Shown here: positions 17,205-27,700 of the stretch, piece after piece
How the letters are laid out: every line of letters begins with the position of its first letter
How positions within the stretch are numbered: position 1 is the stretch's first letter
Source: Bacteroidales bacterium
Lineage (GTDB): Bacteria > Bacteroidota > Bacteroidia > Bacteroidales > UBA932
Length of the DNA: 64,000 nucleotides
Reading direction: 5' to 3'
Assembly: GCA_017620335.1 (NCBI GenBank)
Contig: JAFZQO010000007.1
Location: forward strand, 1 to 64,000
Program-made: the position numbers and the translations under genes
The notes under the pieces: generated by a model
Database searches by the model: none
What the model saw: the letters and a program-made list of their open reading frames with translations, nothing else
What the model was told of the DNA's origin: nothing

Positions 17205-18254
17205 TTAATTGGTATACAGCACTCCAGGCCCGAAAACCTCCGTCGGCTTCGTATACTCCCCGCCGCGCTGGGCGAAAGTCATCTTCGTAGCCCCGCTCAC
17301 GTTGTTCATATACACCAGGTACGACTGAGGCTTTATCTTCCCCGTGTCTCCCATTCCGCGCCCCAGAACGAGGCTCGAGCCTATCTGAGCGGCCGGCAGC
17401 GCCTTGTCCAGGACTACTTCCGAGGAAGCCACATTGCTGTGCCCCAGGCAGATCGCATCGAAATAAAGCACCGGAGCATTCGTCGAATAATCCACATCGA
17501 AGGACGACACGTGACTCTCCTCCGGAACCACATTGTCCATCGTCACCTTCATGCGCGGCACGTACGAAGACTCCCCGGTACAAAGGACCGAATCCTTATA
17601 TACCTGCCCCGTGAATCCCGTAGAAGTATCGAGCCAATAAGCCTCGATGAACACCTTTTGCCCTGGAGTCGGCTCCACCCCGATTGTCTTCAGATACAGC
17701 TTCGTCATATCCGCCTCGCCCCAGTCGTCTTCCACCTCGGAAGAAATGATCACCGTCTTGCTCCACCCGTTCGAGATGCCCGCGGACTGACTCCCGGACA
17801 TCTTCACCACGAGCTTGAGCGGCGCACTCTCGTGCTTGATACCATTGAAAACGACGAGCTCAGGCGTCATCACCACCTGAGAATAGAAAACGTTGGGGAC
17901 TGCCACGTTCGAAGAGGGAGCGTCCGAAAGAAGAGCCTCGCCGGCCATAACCCGGTTCGCATTCAGACGCACGTACAGATTCAGCCCGGAGATGACCGCC
18001 CTTTGCCCGAGAACGCTCTGCCCGGAGTTCGTCTCCGCCAGCCGGTCCCAATCCCTGCGCTGGTCGGAAGACAGCCTCTGCCACGACTTCGAGATCTTCG
18101 TAAGCGAAGCTCGGCGTACCACCTGGGCGTTCGTAGTCGGTCCCGTAGGCCAGGCCCGGACGGTGAGGATGCTACGGCCGCCCACCTGTCTGGCCGTAAC
18201 ATCCTTTGCCGACCCGGAGAATCCCCCGAAAGCGATGGAAGGAAGTGCAATCAT
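17205..18254 (-). CDS. Element protein, DUF6266-like N-terminal domain (paralog 2 of 3)
   Basis: First gene of the leftward operon, 349 residues. The N-terminal 105 residues repeat the shared pattern: LPSIAFGGFSGSAKDVTARQ, GGRSILTVRAWP, a W-x2-L-x3-Q-x3-W helix segment, then GQSVLGQRAVISGLNLYVRLN. The remaining 245 residues look like two or three beta-sandwich units (LKLVVKMSGSQSAGIS, KVFIEAYWLDTSTGF, APVLYFDAICLGH). It is the longest of the three paralogs and could be a main structural or secreted protein of the element. No transmembrane segment or signal peptide is visible. Confidence 0.62.
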   Translation of the reverse strand: MIALPSIAFGGFSGSAKDVTARQVGGRSILTVRAWPTGPTTNAQVVRRASLTKISKSWQRLSSDQRRDWDRLAETNSGQSVLGQRAVISGLNLYVRLNANRVMAGEALLSDAPSSNVAVPNVFYSQVVMTPELVVFNGIKHESAPLKLVVKMSGSQSAGISNGWSKTVIISSEVEDDWGEADMTKLYLKTIGVEPTPGQKVFIEAYWLDTSTGFTGQVYKDSVLCTGESSYVPRMKVTMDNVVPEESHVSSFDVDYSTNAPVLYFDAICLGHSNVASSEVVLDKALPAAQIGSSLVLGRGMGDTGKIKPQSYLVYMNNVSGATKMTFAQRGGEYTKPTEVFGPGVLYTN

Positions 18255-18836
18255 AGTCTAAGTGTAAAGGAGGTTTCAAATTATAAGTCTAAACCCAAAG
18301 ACGAAGTTCTGAATAAAATGTGGAAATGACAATCAATAATTTAACTATTTATCATAAGTTCATATATGGGGTGCGTCATACCCTTCGGAAGGCCTGAACA
18401 GCGGTGTGGCAGACGGAGTGACACAAAAATTGTTAGTTACATTCTGAAAACCCTCGTCTATGACCCTAAAATCGGGGTGGGAACGACCAAATGACACGTT
18501 TTTATGTGCATCTTGAAAAATAGTGCTTACAGATTGTAACCGGTGTTATGTTGATAACTTTTTTCAAATATTTACATCGCTCCACGAACGCCCCAGAACG
18601 CGTCCGCGAACGCTCCACGGCAAACCTTAACGCGCGTCAAGTAACGATTTTTAAATTGTGTTATAATTAGTTACGTCCCCTGTTCAAATTCTTCGATTAT
18701 TACTTTTTGCACCCTCAAAGACGCAAAAAACGGCTTTCATATTTCCACATTTTGCTTATATTTTTGTAGTTGCTGTTAGACTGGCAGCAGGAAGTCGCGA
18801 CTCCTTTTCACTAACACTTTACAATAACCATAGATT
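18255..18836. other. 582-base non-coding control region, candidate replication origin
   Basis: No reading frame here looks coding. It separates the leftward operon from the rightward replication genes. The hexamer GAACGC occurs three times within 28 bases (18586, 18596, 18608), iteron-like, flanked by AT-rich stretches (18540-18580, 18640-18720). A TATTTTTG -7 box (18759-18766) serves the HTH gene at 18837. Divergent promoters, short repeats and an adjacent replication ATPase are what an origin region would show, but nothing proves it. Confidence 0.45.
18759..18766 (+). promoter_or_regulatory. Promoter of the replication gene block
   Basis: TATTTTTG -7 box about 70 bases upstream of the HTH gene; no clear -33 TTG at the right distance. 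Confidence 0.45.
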
Positions 18837-19121
18837 ATGTCTGAAACAGATATGATTCGGGGATTCGTCAAGAATATCCTGAAACCAATTATCGCAGAAG
18901 CGATTGCAGAGGTCGGAGCAGAGACCGCACAACGAAGTGAAAAGAGATACTACACACGGGAGGAGGCGTGCCGGCACCTCAAAATCGGCACGACGACCTT
19001 CTACCGGCTGGCTAAGAAGGGCAAAATCAACATCCTCAAGATCGAAGGCAAGACCCTCGTCGATGCCGACGAACTCGACGAAGCGATCGAAACGCGCCAG
19101 GTGTTCCGGTATCAGCACTGA
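18837..19121 (+). CDS. Excisionase-family helix-turn-helix protein
   Basis: A small DNA-binding protein of 94 residues. The C-terminal half carries the MerR/excisionase-like winged HTH: YYTREEACRHLKIGTTTFYRLAKKGKI, followed by LKIEGKTLVDADELDEAI, the form usually annotated HTH_17. The N-terminus (MSETDMIRGFVKNILKPIIAEAI) looks helical. In Bacteroidales integrated elements such a gene normally precedes the replication ATPase and helps control excision or replication; here it is 15 bases before that ATPase gene. Whether it binds the TTGGCTACAT repeats is untested. Confidence 0.82.
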   Translation: MSETDMIRGFVKNILKPIIAEAIAEVGAETAQRSEKRYYTREEACRHLKIGTTTFYRLAKKGKINILKIEGKTLVDADELDEAIETRQVFRYQH

Positions 19122-19136
19122 TAGGAGGCCCAAGCT

Positions 19137-20201
19137 ATGGAAGTCGATCCTATCAAAGCAATCAGTGCTGAGGTCGAGAGCGTAGCTGCTGCCGACAACA
19201 TCGGAATGTTCACCGTCAAGACCGCAAACCGCACCCTCACCGACGCCAGCAAACGCCCCAATCCCGACCCCCTCTACCGCGAGTTGTGGTACGAAGGCGA
19301 GGTCTGCTGCCTCTTCTCCGACTCCAACCTGGGCAAATCCATCTATGCTGTCCAGATGGCCGAGGAGATTGCCCTGACGCAGAACGTCCTTCTCGTGGAC
19401 TGCGAGCTCTCCGACAAGCAGTTCCAGATGCGCTACACCGACAATGTGACCGGCCAGTTGCATCCTTTCCCGGAAGGCCTCTTCCGCGCCGAGATCAACC
19501 CGATGTCCCTTGACGTCAAGGACTACGAAGAGAAGATCCTGGCACACATCGTCGAAGCCATGCAGAAGCTCCGTTGCAAGGTCGCCATCATCGACAACCT
19601 CACATACCTCTGCAACAGCTCCGACAAAGGCGTGGACGCCGGCATCTTTATGATGAAGCTGATGAACCTCAAGAAGCAGTATGGCTGGTCCCTCCTGATC
19701 ATCGCCCATACGCCCAAGCGCAGCCTCACCAGCCCCATCACCCAGAACGACCTCGCCGGCTCCAAGAAGCTCTACAACTTCTTCGACTCCGTGTTCGCCA
19801 TCGGCAAATCCGCCAAGGACACGCGCCTGAGATATGTAAAGCAGCTGAAGGTGCGAGCCGGTGAATTCCGCTACGACTCCGACAACGTCATCGTCTACGA
19901 AATCGACAAGACCGACGGCTACGTCCACTTCGAATTCAAGGAGTTCGGCTCGGAGTTCAGCCATCTCCGCGAGCCCAACGAGCAGGACAACAACACCCAG
20001 GACCAGAACGTCAAAGAGTTGCTGGACAAGGGGAAATCCTATCGTGAAATCGCCGGAATCCTGGGTATCAGCAAGTCGATGGTCGGCAAGATCGCTGCCC
20101 GCATCAAGTCCCTGTCCACGTCCGAGGGCGCAGACAGCAAGGACACCGTGGACGGCGTGGACACCCAAGTCCTTGCCGACACCAAGACTCTCTTTGAATA
20201 A
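19137..20201 (+). CDS. RecA-fold replication ATPase (RepA/AAA_25-like)
   Basis: ATPase of 354 residues with a hexameric-helicase-type RecA core. A degenerate P-loop FSDSNLGKSIYAVQMAEEI lies near residue 60, VLLVDCEL and KVAIIDNLTYLC act as the Walker B region, and LLIIAHTPKRS near 190 is a sensor-like strand. The tail (about 285-330) has a separate HTH-like helix pair (GKSYREIAGILGISKSMVGKIA). This is the RepA-like protein usually paired with a DUF6371 protein in Bacteroidales mobile elements. Probably opens the element's origin for replication. Confidence 0.83.
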   Translation: MEVDPIKAISAEVESVAAADNIGMFTVKTANRTLTDASKRPNPDPLYRELWYEGEVCCLFSDSNLGKSIYAVQMAEEIALTQNVLLVDCELSDKQFQMRYTDNVTGQLHPFPEGLFRAEINPMSLDVKDYEEKILAHIVEAMQKLRCKVAIIDNLTYLCNSSDKGVDAGIFMMKLMNLKKQYGWSLLIIAHTPKRSLTSPITQNDLAGSKKLYNFFDSVFAIGKSAKDTRLRYVKQLKVRAGEFRYDSDNVIVYEIDKTDGYVHFEFKEFGSEFSHLREPNEQDNNTQDQNVKELLDKGKSYREIAGILGISKSMVGKIAARIKSLSTSEGADSKDTVDGVDTQVLADTKTLFE

Positions 20202-20278
20202 TTGTCCACTTTGTCCACATCATCCACGGCGGCTACTTTGGTCGCTGCCGTGGACACGTGGACGCAATCCCGAGAGCA

Positions 20279-21397
20279 ATGTATAAGTTACAGAAATACA
20301 CCAACATATCGTCCCGCCACACCTGTCCTGCCTGTGGACGGAAACGCTGCTTCACGCTCTATGTCGATGAAGCCGGCGACCCGCTGCACGAATCTGTAGG
20401 CCGCTGTGACCACGAGTCCAGCTGTGGCTACCACTACACCCCAAAGCAATTCTTCGCCGACCATCCGGACCTGAAACCGGGAAAGGACTGGAGAGACGAC
20501 CATCCCGTCTGGCTCCAGAAGCCCAAACCGAAGCCGCTCTGCACCATCCCCGACTACGTCGTGGACCGCAGCGTCCGCTTCAACCAGGACTCCGACCTTG
20601 TCACCTTCCTCCGCACGATCATCGACCCGATGGTGGTCCAGTCGCTCATCGACGAATACCGCATCGGCGTCACACGCTCCGGTGCCACCATCTTCTTCCA
20701 GATCGACTCCCTGGGCCGCTGCCGCACAGGCAAGATTATGAAATACGACCCGGAGACAGGTCATCGCATCAAAGATCCCGACGTCCCTAGCCGCATCACC
20801 TGGGTTCACTCCCTAATGAAGCAATCCGGTCAGCTGCCGGCCGACTGGGAACTCTCGCAGTGCCTGTTCGGCGAACATCTCCTGCTGGAGCATCCGGGGA
20901 TGCCGGTTGCCCTGGTCGAGAGCGAGAAGACCGCCGTCATTTGCTCGGGCCTGATGCATCAGTATCTCTGGCTGGCCACCGGCGGCAAGTCTTGCATCAA
21001 TGACCGGCTGTTCGTGTTGCAAGGTCGTAAGATCATCGCCTTCCCGGACATCGACGGCTTTAAGGAATGGACAGAGAAGCTGGCCGAGTATCCGCAACTG
21101 GGTATCACGGTCAGCCCGATCCTGCAGCAGAACTCCACGCCCGAAGACTTGGAAGCTCATATCGACATCGCCGACTGGCTCATTCGCTACAAGACTAGTC
21201 GTAGTGGTCATTCTGACCCCTCTTGTTATCCTGAGCGCAGCGAAGGATCTATTAGCCGCTCCATCGACTTCCTTCGCGCCGCTCGCTTCCTTGACCCTGA
21301 GCATCACGACGAGCTTGACGCGCTCATCAAGGACCTGGATCTGGAGTTCTGGGGAGCGGAGAGGATCGAGGAGATGGAGGAAGAGAAGCCGCCGTAG
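20279..21397 (+). CDS. DUF6371-like primase-type protein with N-terminal zinc ribbon
   Basis: A protein of 372 residues. The N-terminal zinc ribbon is read as CPACGRKRCF and CDHESSCGYH (roughly residues 16-50). The central region contains VALVESEKTAVICS near 217 and IIAFPDIDGFKEW near 255, which look like the acidic strands of a TOPRIM-type fold, so a primase-like role at the element's origin is likely. An ATG at 20279 is preferred to a GTG at 20258. Near residue 320 a piece reading SCYPERSEGSI matches a dispersed-repeat peptide (bases 21204-21252), an odd in-frame insertion. Confidence 0.78.
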   Translation: MYKLQKYTNISSRHTCPACGRKRCFTLYVDEAGDPLHESVGRCDHESSCGYHYTPKQFFADHPDLKPGKDWRDDHPVWLQKPKPKPLCTIPDYVVDRSVRFNQDSDLVTFLRTIIDPMVVQSLIDEYRIGVTRSGATIFFQIDSLGRCRTGKIMKYDPETGHRIKDPDVPSRITWVHSLMKQSGQLPADWELSQCLFGEHLLLEHPGMPVALVESEKTAVICSGLMHQYLWLATGGKSCINDRLFVLQGRKIIAFPDIDGFKEWTEKLAEYPQLGITVSPILQQNSTPEDLEAHIDIADWLIRYKTSRSGHSDPSCYPERSEGSISRSIDFLRAARFLDPEHHDELDALIKDLDLEFWGAERIEEMEEEKPP

Positions 21398-21465
21398 GTG
21401 GCTTTTTTACTGTCTTAGAATTATCCTATTAGGCTTTATCGCTAGTTATTCCGTTGGAAATTGCT

Positions 21466-21495
21466 AAATTTGCTTACTTAAGGAAGCAAATTTAC
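21466..21495. promoter_or_regulatory. R-M operon promoter inside a 30-base palindrome
   Basis: The -7 box TAAATTTG (21466-21473) opens a near-perfect inverted repeat: TAAATTTGCTT at 21466-21476 and AAGCAAATTTA at 21485-21495, with only two central mismatches. It lies 18 bases before hsdM, so a dimeric regulator bound here would block the promoter. Confidence 0.65.
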
Positions 21496-21513
21496 ACTCG
21501 ATAAGTATATATT

Positions 21514-23538
21514 ATGGCGGAAACAAATCCGACACCACTGCGTGATATTATGCAGTATGAGCCCCAAATTTGGGCCGCTGCCGATCTGCTGATAGCCGCA
21601 GGTATAAAACAAAGCAAGTTCCCGGACTTCATGATGCCCTTCTTCGCGCTCGTGATGCTCGAAAGCCGTATGCGCAACGTCATAGCCCAGCTCGAAAAAG
21701 AGGGGCTTTCCCGGGAGACGGATATGGATGAATTCATAGAAGCCTTCCGGGACGAGAAGTGTGGATACAACGAATTCATTGTTAAGGAAGGAAAGACCCT
21801 GTCAACAATTTGCAGCAACGACAAGACATTCGAGCAGGACTTCAACACGTACCGCAAGGGATTCGATCAGGAGCTGAAAATGCTCCTTGGTATCGACCGT
21901 GGTACCGAAGAACAAAAGTTCCTCAATATGGATGGCATCGTGGCCGAGCTACGGGCAAAGAAGATTCTCTTGGCCACTGTCACCAAGTGGGCCGAGATAG
22001 ATCTGTCTGGATATGACAACTCTGCCATCACAACCCTGGAGGAACACATCAAACGTCGTTGGGCAGACATTTCTGCAGAGACCGCTGGTGAGCAGTACAC
22101 CCCGGACGATATTATCAGCCTCATTTCCGAGATTGTTGCTTCAAAGATAACCGTTGCCAAATCCCAGTATGTCCACGTCTACGACCCCACCTGCGGTGGC
22201 GGAAACCTTCTTTTTGGCGTAGCAGACCGACTCAAAGCCAACGGTTATAATTACGTGGCCACCTACGGCTGTGACCTCTCTGACTCCCTCTACGCCCTCT
22301 CCTGCATTGAAAGTAAGTTCCGTACCCATTCCAAGATTCAGCACGGTAATACGCTTACCAAGGTGCCATTCATGGGAACCGAGTTTAATGTGGTCATAGC
22401 CAATCCTCCTTATGGCGTGAGCTGGAAGGGCTACGAATCAGACATCAAGAACGACCAGACTGGACAGTTCCATTACTATCCGTCTGTCTCTGACGGTCAG
22501 CTATTGTTCATGCAGCACATACTATTCCAACTTGCTGACAACGGCATAGCGGTAGAGGTTCACAACGGCTCAACTCTTTTCAGCGGAGATGCCGGCGGCG
22601 GTGAAAGTAACATCCGCAAGTTTATCTTTGACAAAGACTGGGTGGAAGCTATCATACAGATGCCATCTGACGAGTTCTTCAATACCGGCATCTACACCTA
22701 TCTCTGGATTATGAATAAGAACAAGGCTCCGGAGCGTAAGGATCACGTGATGTTAATCAATGGTTCCAATGGCTGGCGACTGCTCAAAAAGAGTAAGGGT
22801 AACAAGCGACGTGAGATGCTCCCAGAGCATCGCAAGGCCATTGTGGACGCCCTCGCCAAATTTGAAGACTGTGAAATAGGCAAGGTTTATCCTAAATGGC
22901 ATTTCTACTATAATAAACAAGCTCTCACACTTACCGATGTTGATGAAGCAGACGTGAGCGTGTTGGAAACCGTTTGCAAAGGAGACAAGCCCTTCAAGAT
23001 TGAGCCTGCGATGGCCATCCTTAACAATACGGCATATTCACCCTTGACGGAGTTGGAGCCAGAGAATGCCGCAACCGTTTTCGAAGCACTCCGATCATAC
23101 GACCCGATGCAGGACGTCCTCCTCATTAAGGATGTCAACGGTGATTCATACACCTTTGATGCCGACATGAACTCCTTCTTTAGGGAGTTGAAGAAAGGCG
23201 ACACTTCTTCTCTTGGGTGTGGCAAATGGATTTTTAAGCTGGTAAATAACCGCAAGACAGCCAAGCAGTCCATCCAATGTGCCATAGTGCCAACATATAT
23301 CAATGACTACGAAATCATTGATTACAGCCCCAACGAAGACGAGAACGATCGTCTCATCGATACTTTCCTCCAGAAATACATTTATCATCCCTACGAGAAG
23401 AAAGACAACACCGTGGGCGTGGAACTCAACTTCAACAAAGAGTTCTATGTGCCGGAAGAAATTGACGGCGTGGACAAGATTCTTTCTGACCTTTCCGACC
23501 TTGAAACTTCATTGCAGGATATAAGACTTGGCTTCTGA
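21514..23538 (+). CDS. hsdM: Type I restriction-modification system, DNA methyltransferase subunit
   Basis: N6-adenine DNA methyltransferase of 674 residues. SAM-binding motif I is DPTCGGGNLLFGVAD near residue 225 and catalytic motif IV is NPPYGVSW near 296, in the order of gamma-class type I enzymes. The N-terminal 180 residues are mainly helical, as in HsdM. The last residues lead into hsdS through a four-base ATGA overlap, so M, S and R are one operon. Longer than textbook HsdM because of an extended C-terminus (about 520-674). Confidence 0.93.
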   Translation: MAETNPTPLRDIMQYEPQIWAAADLLIAAGIKQSKFPDFMMPFFALVMLESRMRNVIAQLEKEGLSRETDMDEFIEAFRDEKCGYNEFIVKEGKTLSTICSNDKTFEQDFNTYRKGFDQELKMLLGIDRGTEEQKFLNMDGIVAELRAKKILLATVTKWAEIDLSGYDNSAITTLEEHIKRRWADISAETAGEQYTPDDIISLISEIVASKITVAKSQYVHVYDPTCGGGNLLFGVADRLKANGYNYVATYGCDLSDSLYALSCIESKFRTHSKIQHGNTLTKVPFMGTEFNVVIANPPYGVSWKGYESDIKNDQTGQFHYYPSVSDGQLLFMQHILFQLADNGIAVEVHNGSTLFSGDAGGGESNIRKFIFDKDWVEAIIQMPSDEFFNTGIYTYLWIMNKNKAPERKDHVMLINGSNGWRLLKKSKGNKRREMLPEHRKAIVDALAKFEDCEIGKVYPKWHFYYNKQALTLTDVDEADVSVLETVCKGDKPFKIEPAMAILNNTAYSPLTELEPENAATVFEALRSYDPMQDVLLIKDVNGDSYTFDADMNSFFRELKKGDTSSLGCGKWIFKLVNNRKTAKQSIQCAIVPTYINDYEIIDYSPNEDENDRLIDTFLQKYIYHPYEKKDNTVGVELNFNKEFYVPEEIDGVDKILSDLSDLETSLQDIRLGF

Positions 23539-24731
23539 TGAGACTGAAAGATTTAGTAACAGTGCGCAACATTAAGACAGACCGAACGGATCTGCCTTAC
23601 ATCGCGCTGGAGAATATCGTCAGCTGGGATGGCAGTTTTATTCCAACTGAGATTCAATCCGAGGGAACAAATGCTCGTTATTTCGCAGGTGATGTCCTCT
23701 TCGGGAAGCTTCGTCCATATTTAGCCAAAGCATACATTCCTGACAATGATGGAATTTGTTCTACTGAGTTCTTGGTGATGAAGCCTAAGAAAGCACTCAA
23801 CAACAAATTCCTTGAGTATTACTTGTTATCGCCGGATTTCATTGGATACATCAGGAATCAGGTTGCCGGTGTTAAGATGCCGCGCACTAACTGGACAGAG
23901 ATTGGGAATCTCACTGTTGCTTTCCCAGAGAGAAAAGAACAAGATGCCATTGTAGCATACTTGGATCAACAAATCAATCTGATAAATAAGCGTATATGCC
24001 TTAGAGAAAGAGAGTTACAAACTCTATTTAAGCTAAAGCATTCGGAAATTAATTTCGTTGTCACCCGTGGCCTCAATCCCATTGTTCCAATGAAAGACAG
24101 CGGTATTCCATGGATTGGTCAAATTCCATCCCACTGGGAGATACGTAGGATAAAAGATGTTGCTTCTGTAAACGCAAGAACTCTACCAGATACAACTGAC
24201 AAGTCATATAGATTCCGCTACATAGATATTAGTAGCGTCTCTTCAGAAGGTCATATAGCGTTGAGTGATGAAATGGAATTCCTTAATGCACCATCTCGAG
24301 CTCGTAGGATTGTGCGTCGGGATGATGTGATTGTTTCTACTGTCAGGACATATTTACGCGCCATAGCACATATTGGTTGGGAGGCAAAGGATGTGATTGC
24401 TTCGACCGGATTTGCAGTCATTACCCCGAATGAAATCAATCCAGTTTATCTTTCTTTCCTCATGCCAAGTGCTACGATGGTAGATGAAATCTGTCGACAA
24501 TCCACAGGTGTGAGTTATCCCGCTACGACTGCGTACAATATTGCTGCTCTACCAATACCTTATCCACCAATAGAAGAGCAAAAGGATATTGCGAAGTATT
24601 TATCAGAAAGAATTAGCCAGATAGGGGCTGTAGTTAAAAATATAAATGAACAGATTGAGAAGTTAAAACTACTGAAGAAAGCCCTTTTAAACGAGATTAT
24701 TACAGGGCGTAGGACAATAGTAAGCATATGA
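23538..24731 (+). CDS. hsdS: Type I restriction-modification system, specificity subunit
   Basis: A DNA-recognition subunit of 397 residues with two target-recognition domains, each followed by a conserved helix. The first (about 1-145) ends in FPERKEQDAIVAYLDQQINLI; the second begins KDSGIPWIGQIPSHWEIRRI near residue 186 and ends IPYPPIEEQKDIAKYLSERI. It fixes the two halves of the target site for methylation and cutting. Reading overlaps hsdM and hsdR by four bases at each end. Base composition is more AT-rich than hsdM, as usual for recombining hsdS genes. Confidence 0.93.
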   Translation: MRLKDLVTVRNIKTDRTDLPYIALENIVSWDGSFIPTEIQSEGTNARYFAGDVLFGKLRPYLAKAYIPDNDGICSTEFLVMKPKKALNNKFLEYYLLSPDFIGYIRNQVAGVKMPRTNWTEIGNLTVAFPERKEQDAIVAYLDQQINLINKRICLRERELQTLFKLKHSEINFVVTRGLNPIVPMKDSGIPWIGQIPSHWEIRRIKDVASVNARTLPDTTDKSYRFRYIDISSVSSEGHIALSDEMEFLNAPSRARRIVRRDDVIVSTVRTYLRAIAHIGWEAKDVIASTGFAVITPNEINPVYLSFLMPSATMVDEICRQSTGVSYPATTAYNIAALPIPYPPIEEQKDIAKYLSERISQIGAVVKNINEQIEKLKLLKKALLNEIITGRRTIVSI

Positions 24732-27700
24732 TAGAGAAAAATATACAGAGCGCCTACATAATGGATTTCCTATGTCGCCGTCAGGATGGCTTGGGATACC
24801 GTGAAGTGAAATGCAACACAGTAAACAATGATCTTTTCATCCCTGCAGACTTGCTGGAATTCGTGAAGATGAACTCACAGCGTGCTTGGAAAAACCTCGT
24901 TAAGAAAAACGAAGGTGATGAAGGTCTGGCCCTCACCCGGTTGATGGAAGAGATTAAGGCTCGTCTGAAAGATGCCACCAACGTGGCTATCTTCCTTAAC
25001 CGGAACAAGACGATTACCTTGCAGGGCGAATCCCTCCAGATTATCTATGTATCCGGCTCAGAACTCCGCGGTGACGAAGATTTCAAGAAGAACATCTTCT
25101 CTGCCTCCGAGGAAGTAAGTTACACGTTCATGATGGGCGACCGCAGAATCTTCACCATCCGCCCGGACATCTCCTTCTTTGTCAATGGTATCTTCCTCGG
25201 CTACCTCGAACTTAAGAGCCCCTTCAATGGTCAGTCAGCAGCAAAAGACGGCCGTGGCAAAGTCATCACAGATTATATGGAGGCTGTCCAGGAATATGCT
25301 GCTCTTGCCGGTCAGAACGACGAATCCCAGGCCCTCCGCCGGGAAATGCTCCGCATCTTCGAGAACTCGATCCATCTTGTAGCCACCGACATCAACGAGA
25401 CATACGTCCTTCGTAACGTCGGAATGTTCTGCGACGAACTCCGTAAAGGCTTCTCCGACCACACCCTATCGATGACCGAGAAGAAATGTGAAATCGAGAA
25501 GACATTCAAGATTTATCCGGTCAGGAATGCTGATGCCCCCGAAAAAGAACGCTTCGAAGAAGTCATGCGGGCGCTCTACAGCAAACCTATGATTGAGAAG
25601 GAAATCCTCTACTATAACTTCCTTCAGTACGAACTGGAAAAGCGTGGTAAGAAGAAAGAGCGCAAGAGCAACCGTGGCCGCCTGATTAGTCCGCGTCCAA
25701 AGCAGAAGTTCGGCTGCGATAAGATTATGGACCGCATCCAGGAATTCTTGGAGCACGAGAAAGAGCCCAACTACTTCCTGGACAAACTCCGTAAGGACAT
25801 GCTCGATATGGGAGTTGCTCCGGAGAAAGCCGAAGAGATTGTGGCCAAGCGAGATGCTTACTGCAACAATAAATACGTCTACTCTCTTCTGCTTCAGTAC
25901 GCCGCTGGTTTCGGAAAATCCAACATCATCGGCTGGACAGCCCTGCAGTTGAAAGACCTTCGCTATAACGGCAAATGGGTATATGACAAGATTCTCCTGG
26001 TGGTAGACCGTCTCCAGCTTCGAGACCAGTTGGACACGATGATGACCAATATGAACATCGACAAAGCGATGTTCACGGAGGCCAAGGACACACCTTCCTT
26101 CATCAAAGCCCTGCAGGATAAGAAGCGCATCATCGTCGTGAACATCCAGAAGTTCGACGATATGAAAGCCGCCATCGAAAAGGCCAATGTGACGCTGAAG
26201 ACAATGCGCGTTGCCTTCCTCATCGATGAGATCCACCGCAGCAATACCGGCGTTTCCCACGAGGAAATGATGAGCATCTTCGACCAGTTGCAGGATACCT
26301 TTGATGAAAGCGCTGGCACCCTCCTCTCCGGCAAGGGCAAGAAGAATCTCATAGTTGGTTTCACAGCGACACCCAGTGAAAAGGTCCTGGCCCGTTTCGG
26401 TGAGCTCAAGAAGAGCACCAACATAGACCCCATCTGGATTCCGTTCGATAGTTACTCTATGAAGGAAGCCATCCGGGATGGCTATATTCTTGACCCTACA
26501 AAGCACATCATAGCCGTACCGGCCAAGATGTACTTCGAGCTCCCTGACGGCGTTTTACGGGCCATAGAGGCTGGCACAGAGGCACAGAAATACGGTCTTA
26601 AGAAAGACCACGTTTACGAGAACCGGGACCGTATGAAAGCCATTTCCTCCTTCATCGTCAACCGCCTTCTAAACCTGGTCTATACCAAGATTCACGGTAC
26701 CGGCAAAGCAATGCTGGCCGTGACATCCATCCCCATTGCCATCGAGTATTGTAAACTCATACGGAGGATGATGGCGGAAAAGACCAAGCAGCCTCGCTAC
26801 GCCCGCTATGCAGATGCGCCAGTGTCCATTGTCTACAGCGACAATCAGGACTATCCTGCCAGCAAGACCATGAATGCCGGTGTACCCGAGGAAAAGGTCA
26901 TTGCTAACTTTAAATCAGCAAAGAATGGCATCATCATAGTCGTGGACAAACTCCAGACTGGTTTCGATGAGCCCAAACTGCACACTCTCTTCCTGGACAA
27001 GGAGATTCATGACATCAATGCCATCCAGACAATCTCCCGCGTGGACCGCGTTTGCAAATACAAGGAAGAGTGTCATATCGTGGACTTCTCCTTCAACAAC
27101 GAAAACGTCCAGAATATCCAACAGGCTTTCTTGAAGTATAGTGATATAGTCGTCAGCGACTTCAACGCTCAGGCTGAACTTGCTCTTATCGAGGAGGCTT
27201 TCCGCCAGCTCTGCTCTCACGAACTCTACTTAAAATGGTTCCATAAATATATAGCCAGCAAGAAGAATCCCGAGCAGAATACCTTGGTCACAATGGATAT
27301 GGTCCAGGACTTCCGGTCCTGGATCAGGGCTGCCATCAAGCGTTATCAGCTCTTTATGCAGTCTCAGCCCGAAGCCTCACAGCATAATGTCACTTCCGGT
27401 GATGACGCCGTAGCTAGCGAAGAACTCGACGGCGCCGATGATGCAAAGAAGCTTCGTCTGATAATTGGCGGTTACACATCTGGGCTCAACAATCTGGACG
27501 GAGTCCTCGAATGCAAGCCAATCTACAAGAACGAAGACATTCTGGACTTTTGGCGTCGATACTGCGAGATTTATAGAGACGAAACTGCTAAAGATGAGTC
27601 TTCCAACTCTATTCTAGTGGAGTATGACGGTAGCATCGGCCTCACCGTTGATCCCGAACTCGAAGAGCCTCAAGGGGCCGATTCTGGAGAAGGTGGAGAT

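Noticed and set aside
20202-20278. Separate small gene in the plus-strand frames just before the primase-like gene
   Set aside because: The frames are short, Ser/Thr-rich and shadow the real gene; only the GTG/ATG choice of the primase matters.
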